NCBI GenBank assembly: GCA_027922465.2
Contig: BQMF02000263.1
Location: 372,001 to 436,000, forward strand
Reading direction: 5' to 3'
Origin: Turritopsis dohrnii
Taxonomy: Eukaryota; Cnidaria; Hydrozoa; Anthoathecata; Oceaniidae
Length of the DNA stretch: 64,000 nt
The position numbers and the translations under genes were made by a program. Positions 47,815 through 58,539 of this stretch are shown here, one piece after another. The number at the start of each line of letters is the position of its first letter. The first letter of the stretch is position 1. The notes under the pieces were generated by a model, which saw only the letters and a program-made list of their open reading frames with translations, had not been told where the DNA came from and made no database searches.

Positions 47815-48120
47815 CTGCTCTGTTGCTGGATCAGATGTTGAAACTGATGTAGTTCCCAGCAACCAGGGTTGTTGTAGCGAAGTCTGTTCACTAACATGCC
47901 GCTCTGAATCTGTAATCTATTAAAGTAAGCATATTTGTTGTTGCTAACTAAAAGTAAAATACAGAAAACTCCTTTACATCTTAAGATAACTTTAAAATCT
48001 AAACCGAAAATATAATACCTCCATTCCTTTTGAATTTTGTGATTGTATCATTTTTAAAGTATTCATGATCTCTGGATTGGAGGCCAAGGAAACGAGGGAA
48101 GCAAACTTGCAGTTCGCCAT
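47815..48120 (-). CDS. first two exons of an unknown gene
   Basis: Exon 1 (48019-48120) starts MANCKFASLVSLASNPEIMN and ends at donor G/GTATTA; exon 2 (47815-47916) follows acceptor AATAG and ends at G/GTATAG. Both are exactly 34 codons in phase 0, giving 68 residues with Ser/Thr/Gln-rich polar composition in exon 2. Two exons with matching phases and consensus sites make a real gene likely, but no domain is present and no further exon is found; the long frame at 43727-44080 is a possible terminus. Product unknown; a nuclear or regulatory protein would fit the low complexity but this is a guess. Confidence 0.5.
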
Positions 48121-50344
48121 GTTCTTCTTCCACACGTCTATGCCATGTTTACTTATACAAATCCGCATTTGTCAGCAAAATTTCGACAATACTATTGGTC
48201 AGCATTCCAAACCGCTCAAATGAAGTTGGAAGAACTTCAACTTCAATTGCGCACTGCACATCGCTGGATGTCCGCCTGAAAATCATTATATCTCAGAAGA
48301 GCGCATGCGCAATTGCTGTCCACGTGACATCGCGCGGTCAATTCCGCTTAGTGGAAAATGGCCTTAAAAGCATGAATTTTTAACGCTTTTTATTTTATTT
48401 TTGAATAGAACGACGAACATTGATAGCAGTAGATTGTAACAGTGTGAACATCAGTGGTGGATACAGCGTAGCAAGCTTATCCGTCCGACATTTTTGAATT
48501 TTTTCCAAATGCGTTTTTGTTTTTTTATTAGTAAGCAAGCAGAGAGTTTGATTCTTTGACTCTGAGCTTATTTCAAAATCCAATTTCACACAGAAGTCAA
48601 TATTCGATTGGTACTTATACATTAAATCACGCTCCAGCACCGTACAAACCCTCTTTCCTTTAGTTTGGTGAAATCAGCGTTGTTCTTCAAACATACTTGC
48701 GTTTAGATCGCAATGGGGTTGAAAATAAAGTGTTGCAGTTTAGACCAACAGAAAATGCAGATGTGTAGCCCCTACGAGAAAAGTTAACGCAAAGCGAGCG
48801 TATGTGAAGATTTTCTTTCCCTTTGAGAATTCAAGAATTTGCATAACTATCAACGAGCACCGCACCTTCTGCAAGGAGTCATTGTGGTGAATGAACGTGT
48901 GAAAAGTTTCTGTCTGAATGAGTTGAAAATGTGTGCGAACGAAACGTTGGTGTTGAAACAATTGGCAGACCATGTTACAAGGGGGAAGTGCGGGAATGTT
49001 GAGTGATTGTCTTGTTCTAATGCTGATTCATACCAAAAACTTCTTTCTGGTTAACTGCAAAGCAATGTTTTTGTTTTTGAGTCTTACCTCCCAGATAATT
49101 TAGATGAAGATGAAGAGGTCGTTTAGATTGCCTTGGACAACATCTTTGTTGTTAGCTTGTATTCCTACCTTAAGATGATAAAGATTCTTGAAATTACCTT
49201 GTGGCATTCTTCATTCTTCATTAGAAAACCAACACAAAATGTAAAAGAAAAGATGGGAGATCTCAACATAAATTTTTATTTCTTTTCATTTTTGTTTTTG
49301 TCGATTGATTGCTACTGTTGAAGTTGTATGTGTAGTTCTGTTTTATTTGTTTATGGGTGTTAACTCCTTAGTGAGTAATGTGCTTGCTTGTAATTTTTTG
49401 GTCATCTACTGTTTTCTTCGCTTAACTTTAATCCTAGAATGTTTAAATGATGTGTTGAAAACATTTTGGCCTTACACTCACCATAATTCATTTATTGATA
49501 GCAGTGGACTTACAGGCTCACGTCACTGTGTAATGTGGTTAAAAGGGATGTAAAATGTTTTCATCCACCTTCTGATCCTGAACAATAATCTCTAAAAATA
49601 TAATATGACCATACATCAGGTAAATCCCTAACTATTTTATTTTTCTATGAGGGCGACTCAAGTCAACATTTTGAAAGTGATAAGGTTAGCCAAAATGAGT
49701 GGCTCTAGTAACCCATTGCCTTCTGACAATCAGAGAAAAATATTTTATGAATGAGAATCTCCTGCTGGCATGACTGTACCTTCAAGCATGACTGTATCTT
49801 CAAGTACATCCTCTACATTGTTGCTACTGGCATGCCTGTATCTTCAAGTGCATCCTCTACATTGTTGATATAATCCAGAATCTTTTTGTATCGTCAGATT
49901 ATTGTCTTTCTCTAAATCTATTAATGGGAGAAAATCATGGCTTCTATAATGGCTAAGCAATAGCAACTTGCTTATTTTGTGTCCTTTTTTGATACAGATT
50001 TTGTAAAACTTTAAAAGCAAAGTAACCTTTACAGGGACACTTCAACACGGCCCTCATACTTAATAAGGCATTGTCGAGGGAAAAAAAGAAACAAGTAATA
50101 AAATTTAAGTCCATATATGGAGACAATTTGCTTCTAAATTTGTTTTTCTCTTCTTATTTTTCACTATCTTTCTACTTGGAAACACTTTTGTGGCTCCATG
50201 ATGACTCCATGCAAATTGTACATAAGATGTTTAATATAATACATTTAATATAATTTTGTATTTATTTTAAAATGTATATGCTATGTTAATATCGAATAAA
50301 CTAAAATGTTTAGTGTAGGTTAATTTTGGTATCCGTGGTTCAAC

Positions 50345-50470
50345 ACATCAGCTGGAACAGAACGCCGGTCTGCTAAACGCCCCTGCATTTTCGGAAAGCA
50401 TTTTTGCGTAAAGCGGGCAATTAAGATAGATATCGGGGAATCGGAATTCATTTTCGAATCCCAAAGGTTG
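50345..50470 (+). mobile_element. possible tRNA-derived SINE head
   Basis: ATCAGCTGGAACAGAACGCC and GGTCTGCTAAACG resemble the D arm and anticodon arm of a tRNA, and TTCGAATCCC (about 50453) resembles box B, but spacing is stretched. No tail seen. Confidence 0.3.
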
Positions 50471-50626
50471 AGCCGTAACTATAAAATTATGCGGCGTCCG
50501 CGCCTGCTACTGACATCAACATAGTGCAACCCTCCAGCTCTACCTACAATAGTTCATTATCTTTAATATTTTCTAATCAATAGTAATTACCCAGCCGGCA
50601 CATTTATTAAAAAATCTCTACAAAAG

Positions 50627-50690
50627 AGTGCATTTCTATAGAAATTTACATACAATTTCAATAAAAATGCTCTCCGTCACATTGACTTTT
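50627..50690. mobile_element. foldback MITE (CCAGTGGGC family), partial copy
   Basis: GAGTGCATTTCTATAGAAAT and ATTTCAATAAAAATGCTCT are the family core in reverse orientation. The ends are lost. Confidence 0.6.
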
Positions 50691-50858
50691 TGTTCTCAAA
50701 ACATTAAATAAAAGTTATTTACGTACCTTAATCCCATTGATTTTATTGTTGACATTGGTATTTCAAAACAGTACATATAACTTTACAAAAGGAATATGTA
50801 CCTTTCCATCAATTATCTCGCATAGACGATTAACAGCTGTTGTTCAAGAACTTTAAAA

Positions 50859-52723
50859 ATGGCAGCAAGTAGTGATTTCGGTTTACAACCGCACGAGTGT
50901 CCCATCTGTTTCGATAAATATCTCGATCCAAGAATTCTATCTTGTGGTCATTCTTTCTGTAAAGAATGTTTAGAAAACCTACTAGTCCTCCAAAGGAATG
51001 GCGATGTGACCATAACTTGTCCCAACAACTGTCATGAAGTGAATGTGATCCGATCTGGAAAGACAGTAGCTGATGCATTGAAAAAGAATTATGCCCTGGA
51101 GAATGTTGTACAAAGAAAAGCTTGTTCATACAGGTACGAATATTTTTCTTTTTTAAAATTTCTTATCCACCAATCCATGACAAAACAAAGGCATTCAATA
51201 TACGCACCGCTACATATTTTCACGCTTTTCTTTTTATAAGAATGTCCAAGATGAAATTGGCCAAACAGTTAAGAATGTCTTAAGAATATTGCCATTTTAA
51301 GGCTTAAGATCGCTGCGTTTTAAGCGTTAAGACGATCAGTGAAAACCAGGCTTTAAGATTCTGTGAGTTCAATTTGTTTTATATATAGGTTCTATTTTTT
51401 TGAAATTATCAATGTAAACAATCTCTCACGTGCCTCTCCATTGCTGTAGGTGCAAAAATCTCGTTAAGTTATTTGTTTACCCCTTTTTTGCCTTCTGAGT
51501 TTTATCTTTTGTTTCTGGGCACGAAAAGTTAGGTACGGTCTTAAGAATTCGTTAAGAATATATTAGGATGATTATGACGTCAAGAATATTCATCATGAAA
51601 TGAAAAAACACCATTCTTATAAAACGAAAAGCGTGTTTTATCAAACTCAACTATATACCTTACTTAATCCGTCAGTCAAAAGTTGACGGCATAATGTCGC
51701 CAACAACTTCGTTGTTTAATTTACGTATATAAAATATAAATCCTTAAAATATAAAGCCTTTTTTCTAGCGGAACTGTGAGCTGCATGGAAAAGATGAACT
51801 GTGAAAGGCCGATATCTCGCTACTGTAAGATTTGTAATAAGAAAATGTGTGCACCATGTTTTAACGCACACTCTTCCCAAGCAAATGAGTATATCAGCAT
51901 ATCTTTCGATCAGTTGAGCCAATCATTCTTCCCGATCTGCGAAAAACATAACTCTTTCCAAAGATACAGTTGCGTAGAATGTAACGAGATGTTTATCTGT
52001 GTTTATTGCAAGAACCAGAAACACAATGCTCACCAAATTGATAAAAATGAACCACAAATCAGAGAATTGAAGCAACAGCTCACTGCCTCCTATCAGAAAG
52101 TTAAAGAGATGTTTCCAAATACAAAGGGACATCATGATCGTATCTTCGAGGAGTTGATCAAGTGCAGGAAAAAGCTCGACAATGAATTGGAATTCCGAAT
52201 TATGGAAAACGTAAAAGAATCTTTTCAAGGTTATAAGAAAGAGAAATCTAAGATCATTGATGGTTTTGATAATCAAGTTAATATTTTTTTATCAAGAAAC
52301 CAGATGAGGATGGACTCGATTCATGATATGGATATGTTATTAAGTAATCGGACAGAAGAACTTGATTTTGAATTAATGTTTCAACGTCACACTCTGGAGA
52401 AGAGTATAAAACATGCATGGAAATCTCAAACGTTCCATGCAACCCTCCATGATGTCACACCTAATCGCAAGCTTGGAAATTTATCGGTTTCATTACTGAA
52501 CTCTCGGTGTGACAATGGTAAACAAGTGAATGTCCAGTTAACAAAGCCACATGTTGACGAAGAACATTCTTCCATTCTTATCAAGTCTATCAAACGCAAC
52601 ATCTGTGGTATGAAGTCTTTTGAAATAATGACAAACATTTTTAGCATTTTTTCTTTGTGTTTAGTGATAATAACATTTTGTTTTAGAGATGATTGGCACG
52701 GATGGAAGGTAATGATCTTTTAA
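50859..52723 (+). CDS. TRIM-like RING/B-box E3 ubiquitin ligase with C-terminal membrane segment
   Basis: Exon 1 (50859-51133) encodes a RING finger: ECPICFDKY, then ILSCGHSFCKECL and CPNNC. Exon 2 (51769-52723) joins in phase 2 at TTTTTCTAG and encodes two B-box-type zinc modules (CMEKMNCE ... YCKICNKKMCAPC and PICEKHNSFQRYSCVECNEM ... CKNQKH), a Glu/Lys-rich coiled-coil stretch (about residues 190-310) and a hydrophobic end FSIFSLCLVIITFCF. Length is about 408 residues. RING proteins of this layout transfer ubiquitin; a terminal anchor without B30.2 or NHL recalls the TRIM13/TRIM59 layout on ER membranes, which is family knowledge, not shown here. A donor-like G/GTAATG just before the stop leaves open a further exon (second hydrophobic stretch at 52758-52800). 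Confidence 0.8.
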
Positions 52724-52837
52724 TGTGACGACGTTCAAGGTTCTTTCCACAGGCGCTTTATCTATTTCAGCTTTACTCTTTTTTGTTACATTTATCTCAA
52801 TATCCAAAATTGGAGAAAATTGGAGGGCGAAAAACCC

Positions 52838-53238
52838 GAGCTGCAATTTAGATCTTATGAATAAAATCGAAGGAAGATCTAATACTGCTACCTTACAACC
52901 CAACCGAGTGCGTCCAGGCAAGTAAACATTGATGTGTAGCGAGAAACGAATTTGCACTCAAATTTTTAGCTTTATCTTCTTTTAAAATCAAGACGAAACA
53001 TGAAGTCTGAGTAAAGGTCGAAATTAGGATAGAGAAAAAAAATAAAGTGGTCATCATTTTCAAATGCCGTATATTTCATATCAAACATAACGAACGAATG
53101 ATTCGCTTATCTTTTGAATTGGAACGAATCTAAAATAAATGAGAGTGACAGATATAATAACTTTATCCTGTTTGGTGTGGGTGGGTGGGATGTATTAGAT
53201 CTTCCTTCGATTTTAGTCATAAAATCTAAATTGCAGTT
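52838..53238. repeat. inverted repeat pair sharing sequence with the DIRS terminus
   Basis: CTGCAATTTAGAT..AAAATCGAAGGAAGATCTAA at 52843-52885 recurs inverted at 53192-53238. The first arm continues into CTAATACTGCTACCTTACA, which also appears in the DIRS left terminal repeat (53262). It looks like a partial second terminus or rearranged end of the DIRS element. Confidence 0.6.
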
Positions 53239-53689
53239 CACCACAAAAGTCTCAGTCGATCTAATACTGCTACCTTACAGCCCAATCGGTTGTGTTCGGC
53301 TCCGTCAAGCAGGAGCACGAACTCGGTACATCCTCTGTTCAAACCGTTTTGTAGTGATTCTTTTTAGGTTTTTCCCTTTTTCAATAGCTACAACTTCCCT
53401 ACGATGTCATGTAGAGGATTTTTTCGACCAAGTTCATCTAGGTAAAATTTCTTTGACAGGGACTCCTTCAGTCACTGCTTTCGAAGAAGAAGCGGCTGGG
53501 GTGGAATGGGCAGTAAACAAATCCATATTCATACCTACAGCTTTCATTGTTTCTCTAAGCCACCTTGCTATTGTGTCACTTGAAACCGGTTTATGTGGTT
53601 TAATATAACTATAACATTATAAGCAAAAAATTAGCCATATTTACCTTTGCCAAAATGTTAAAAGTAAAGTCTTTCTAACAAATCGTTAA

Positions 53690-55484
53690 AACTGGTGGCC
53701 TAATTGGTTACAGGAAAAGATTGGCTGAGGAAGGAATTTCAAAGAGGGCTTCCAAACTTATCACATCGTGCAGAAGAGAATTATCTAATTCAAGTTATTC
53801 ATCGGCCTGGAATAAGTGGCTAGTCCCTGGTGTAATGGGAAAAAAGCTGATCCATTTCAATGCAATGTGAATTACATCCTAGACTCCCTGACTTTCATGT
53901 TTGATTCAGGATACTTATACAATACAATATGTAGTTATTGATCAGCTATTTCAGATTTTCATGTAGAATTTAGTGGTAAATGACCATCAAAAAATTAATG
54001 CTTTGATGACAAGGGTATTTAACCACGGCCTGATTTTAGTAAAGTTTGGGATGTACAAGTCGTATTTGATTATTTAAAGAAAATATGGAATGAAATTCTT
54101 TCGGAGAAACTGCTTACAGTGAAAACCACTATGCTCATAGCACTCTCTACATCTTGTAGATCTTCAGATATTCAACTTTTAGATATAAACTAGCATGTAG
54201 CTTTAGCTAAAAATGCCCCCGCGCTCAAGCATTCCAATTTGTACAGATAGCAAGCTATACATTAACAACAGAAACGAAAACAAGATTTTGGCCTAACAAA
54301 AAATGTTTTGGTTGATTTGAGACCTGATATGAGGCAAACTAAATAATGTTATCTCTTAGGCCTAAGTCACACTGATGCTAATATACCTTTCAAAAAGTGT
54401 AAATAGGCTTAACAAGTAATATCAGAAAGTATTTGCTACAAACAAAAGAAATGTGTGAACTGAAACATGAATACGTATTTCATAATCAAAGTAAGATTTG
54501 TTAAAGAAATTATGTAAGAGCCAAAAGAAAAAAAAAACTTTTTCAAAAAAAAAAAAATAATAAAGCGAAAAATCCATTAGAAATTTGCGTTTCAAACTTT
54601 AATTCAAAACAAAAAATAGCCAACGTTTACATAAAATAGCAAGAAAAAAAATATAAAAAGGTTTTTTACTGATCATGATCACTAGTGGAGGACAGTTAAA
54701 GAAGAAAAACAAGAATTTGTAATATGGCTTTCCTGCATACACAGAAATCCAATTAAAATGGCAAGATCCACCAAAAATCAGTGCATTGAATAAAATTTAT
54801 TAAATGAAAGATTTAGAGCTAAAACATATACAAACATAAAATGTATGGTTGGCAAAATTTCAGATTTCAGGCTGTGCTTCAAAATCCTTGTTGTTCAGAG
54901 TAATATAAAAAATGTTTAATTAATTAGCATACGAACTTTTTAAATAACATAATATAATATAATGTAATATAATAGTAAATTAGAAAAGAGATACGAAAAA
55001 ACATTCTGTCTCCCACTTACAGTACCATGCTTTTAAACGGGAAAAAAGCAAAGTCAGCTAATAATTGTATTCCACCGTGTAACGTCAACACGAAAGTTGG
55101 AAGATGATGAACAAAATCGGAAACTGACATTCGCCTATCTCGTGAAACTACTATGCCTCCTCGCTCGCTTACGCTCGCTGCGGGGGCAATAATATGGAAG
55201 TTTTGGAACCTAAGATTAGATTTGCTTATTCTAGACTTACAAAATCTTGGAGACAAGGACAAAAACCTCATTCTATAACATTTCCTGAACTTGCTGAAGA
55301 TAAAGATTTGCGTATTGTCAAAATCATTAGAAATTACATTAAAATATTTTCACTTTGGCGATGTACAGGTAACCCAAGCCAATTATTTTTGACTTATATT
55401 AAACCACATAAACCGGTTTCAAGTGACATTATAACAAGATGGCTTAGAGAAACAATGAAAGCTGTAGGTATGAATATGGATTAA
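53690..55484 (+). pseudogene. DIRS tyrosine recombinase, interrupted
   Basis: The 5' part (about 53712-54186) encodes RLAEEGISKRASKLITSCRR, NSSYSSAWNKWLV, NVNYILDSLTFMFDSGYLYN and TMLIALSTSCRSSDIQLLDI with frameshifts, matching the N-terminal and early catalytic region. After a 1-kb Helitron, the frame resumes at 55194 (MEVLEPKIRFAYSRLTKSW, HSITFPELAEDKDLRIVK, GNPSQLFLTYIKPHK). The terminal HxxR...Y catalytic block is missing after 55484. The enzyme would have inserted the circular DNA copy of the element. Confidence 0.75.
54187..55190 (-). mobile_element. non-autonomous Helitron-like element, copy B, inside the DIRS recombinase
   Basis: Inverted near full-length copy of 30555-31591. On the minus strand it ends TTTAGCTAAAGCTACATGCT-AG before T, with the same hairpin. 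The recombinase reading resumes immediately beyond it. Confidence 0.75.
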
Positions 55485-56444
55485 AACAGCCTGAATTGTG
55501 GGTGCTAATACCTATACAAGACATGTTAGCTCCAAGATTGTTGTCATTGGATTCTGTTATAACCTCCAACATTTTGTTGTGACAGATGTCATTTTTTCCT
55601 CTGTCAATGACAAAGTCATATTGGAGAAGTGACTTTTTCCAATTCACTACTACTCTTAGATGTTGTAAATCCTAGATCTGTTGCCATTTGGACATCCCCC
55701 AGGAGCATCCCATTAGCAACATGTTGTCCAGGTAAATTGTCGCTTTGATATTTAATCTTTTCAATAATAAGATCGGGATTTTTAGTATAATTTCGTGAAA
55801 ATCCTTGGGGCAGGACCTAAAACAGAGGCATAGAAATTCGTATAAATTCCCTGACCTTATAAATCTCACCAATTTTCGAGATGTCTTGTGAAGAGGGATA
55901 CTGAAGTAAGCATCCTTCAGGTTTAGCTTGCAAAAGTAATCTCTCTTCTGCAACATGCATTTTAGACAATGCAAACCTTCCATTTTGAGGTGTTTGCAAG
56001 GAACAAATCTGTTTAATGTTTTTTTATTTATTACAGGTCGTTGACTCTCATCCTTCCTTTGAACTAGAAACAGATTGCTTTAGAGCTACCCTTTTGAATG
56101 ATTTGTTTGGGAAATAGCACCTTTTTCCAATAGGCCCTCCACTTCCTTCTCTATTAACAAAGATTGTTCTTGATTTAAATGGGCATTTGCCAGACCGTTT
56201 TGGGTCGGTCGTTTCAATAATTTCAAGAATTTCGTATCCTCCTATTACTGAAAAAATTCTTGGATCTTTTATCAAGATCTTTCAAGCTGGAAGAAAGTGT
56301 ATCAGTTTTCCTGCTAATGGCACCTGCAGCATCACATGTTCTGAAAATAATTTTTTTACCACTAGATGAACATGAAGCAAGTCCTCCATGTTCATTATCT
56401 GTGGAAGTGGTGTGGTTATGGGAAAGGTGAATTTCCTTGCACAA
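55444..56444 (-). pseudogene. DIRS reverse transcriptase/RNase H, degenerate
   Basis: Minus-strand frames at 56048-56275 (IKDPRIFSVIGGYEI, the pre-RT segment), 55672-55983 (DYFCKLNLKDAYFSIPLHKT then ATIYLDNMLLMG, the RT palm; the catalytic box reads YLDN where family members have YLDD) and 55444-55647 (VITESNDNNLGANM, an altered RNase H start where family members have a TDAS-like motif). Frameshifts separate the pieces. Confidence 0.8.
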
Positions 56445-56451
56445 AGATAAT

Positions 56452-57346
56452 TACCTTAAGGGACGAAATTGTTTGCAAAAGAAATTTGTGCGGAATATAT
56501 TTTTGCGGATAAATGACCAAAAAACACCATATTTTGCGGAATAAATTTTTGCGGATGACAACTTCAAAAGGGATTTTGTGGAATTAATTTTTGCAGATGC
56601 AAGAAATTTAACAAAATCGAAAGTCGGAAGACACCTAATTTAGGACCTGGGTATATACAAACTTTAGTTGGAATGGAAAGAGCAGATCTATGGAAAAACA
56701 CCTATTTTTCATCAGTTAAAATATCAAAAAAGAATACTAAACTGTAACAAACAGATAATGTGGCTGGGTTGTATCTTTGTTCAGATCAATGTAACGCCAG
56801 GAACAGAGAATATGACTCAGTCTAGGTCTACTTCCCATAAAGGAAAAGAGTAAAAAAAACAAAAACGAAAAACTCTGATACCTCCGCCGCCGATATAAGA
56901 TCGTTTTTCAAAGTAAAAACAACAATACGGAGCGCAAAATCTGTTGCAAGTGCAGATGCTGTTTGTATTGTTATTGACGAAGAGTAAGTAGGCCCTTAGA
57001 TGTTCAATTGACGAAGAGTAAGTAGGCCCTCAGATGTTCAATAACCTTGACTTCTTTCATTTTTCATTTTTCAAACATTCTATGAAGACGAGACTTTCAT
57101 TTATATGCAAAGCAAAATGAAAAATCAATTCTTTACGGGTGAAAAATTTCGAAAACTTTGCGGACTAAATTTTTGCGGATGAAAGTTTTCGAAAATTTTG
57201 CGGAATTTATTTTTGCGGATGACCAATATTTATTCATTTTTGCGGAATTATTTTTGCGGATTTAAGCGAAATCCGCAAAAATAAATTCCGCAAACAATAG
57301 TTCCGTAAGAATTTCTTCCGCAAACAATTTCTTCCCTTAAGGTACC
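56452..57346. mobile_element. 895-bp MITE nested in the DIRS element, CCTTAAGGGA ends, TTTTTGCGGA repeats
   Basis: Ends CCTTAAGGGACGAAATTGTT and inverse CCTTAAGGGAAGAAATTGTT, TA on both sides. The subterminal regions are packed with (A/T)TTTTTGCGGA(A/T) motifs in both orientations. No coding capacity is evident. It separates the gag-like and RT parts of the DIRS element. Confidence 0.85.
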
Positions 57347-57637
57347 TTTTCCTTTGTTTTACTTTGTTGTACCTGTTGTAATTTGAAAAATTCTGCCCTC
57401 CACCTCTCTTGGAGAAGCAAACTGGTGGAGGGAACTGTTGAAAGGGCATCCTTTATTGTTGTCCGCGGCTGCCACTGGTGGCTGGTAATTCGATTTCTGG
57501 AACGAATCCCCAACAAAGGCTTTCAGGGATTCCTTCTTTTCCTTCATGGTTTCTATAAAATGATCTCCAATTGGTTTCCCAAATAAGATTGCGTCCTTCT
57601 CTTTAAGAACATCTTTTAATGTTGATGATGCAAACAA
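57347..57637 (-). pseudogene. DIRS gag-like ORF1 fragment
   Basis: The minus-strand frame contains LKDVLKEKDAILFGKPIGDH, CPFNSSLHQFASPREVEGRI and ends TTGTTK at the MITE insertion. Its composition and position upstream of the RT match the gag-like ORF1 of DIRS elements; its N-terminus is broken near 57637. Confidence 0.6.
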
Positions 57638-58539
57638 GATAATGCATTTTTTCTTTGTTATAAGTTAAAATGTTACTGGTTTATCCAATCAATGATATTG
57701 CTTGTTCAGTAAGTTGTAACAATTCCTGCACTGTTAGGACGTCGGCCTGATCTCCACCATCTTTGACTCAATCAAAAGCCACCGTATTCTTGATAAAGAA
57801 CCCATCGTATCGAGTAATTTCCTTTAGACATTCCCTCTGGCAATGTCCACTTAAAATTTTCTTCCTCTGTTGTTATCTTGAAACGTTTATAATTTTGTTT
57901 CTCGTCCGGTTTATCTTCGTCCATAACACATAAGGATCATTTCCTTGTGGGAGTTTCGTTTTTTGCAACTTTCCTTTTGTCACTAATAAATTATTTTCCT
58001 GGATGTTTACCATAACAAAAATACAATAAATGTACGATACTAATGGATTAGAATTCTTGAAATATTTTCAAATCGATTTTTGTTTCCTTCCTCGAGCACG
58101 GACGAGATTGAAAGAGGATGTACCGAGTTCGTTCTCCTGTTTCAGGGAGCCGAACGCAACCGAATGGGGTGTAAGGTAGAAGTATTAGGTCGACTGAGAT
58201 TTTATAAAACAAAATTAACAATTGATAGGCGTAGTTTTTATAACAAACCAGTGATTAGATCATTCAAGAAAAAAATTTGTCAAGTAATTTTGTCAAGTAA
58301 AATTTGTCATATAAAATTGTTTGACTAAACTAATGATTTACAGTTTTCATCAGTTACTTTTCAATTTTTAGACAGTTTCGAATTTCTTCGTAAGCAAAAA
58401 ATTCATTCGTTTTTAATAAAAATTTTCTCATTCCATTGTAGAATTAGGACTTAAAAGTAAACAGGAACATTTTGTCAATTCTTCAACCAATGAAAAATTG
58501 TCAAATAATATAACTATTTTAAATTATTACATTTCACAG

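Larger units (their letters stand above)
48121..50858. other. intergenic between divergent genes, with repeat pieces
   Basis: Contains a MITE end near 48350 (TTAGTGGAAAATGGCCTTAA), a tandem duplication at 49785-49875 built on CTGTATCTTCAAGTACATCC, a SINE-like head at 50345-50470 and a foldback MITE piece at 50627-50690. The gene at 48120 (minus) and the TRIM gene at 50859 (plus) face away from each other. Confidence 0.5.
53246..58204. mobile_element. DIRS-type tyrosine-recombinase retrotransposon, degenerate
   Basis: Inverted terminal repeats of about 90-110 bases: 53246-53335 (CTCAGTCGATCTAATACTGC ... CGAACTCGGTACATCCTCT) and 58098-58204 in reverse. Inside: tyrosine recombinase on the plus strand (53690-55484, split by a Helitron), and on the minus strand RNase H, reverse transcriptase and a gag-like region (55444-57637, split by a MITE). 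Inverted termini plus a tyrosine recombinase with RT/RNase H define DIRS. Several frames are broken, so it is inactive. Confidence 0.85.

Noticed and set aside
51240..51600. MITE in the TRIM intron with TTAAGAAT motifs
   Set aside because: The TTAAGAAT repeats are in the same orientation and I could not define inverted ends or a target duplication.
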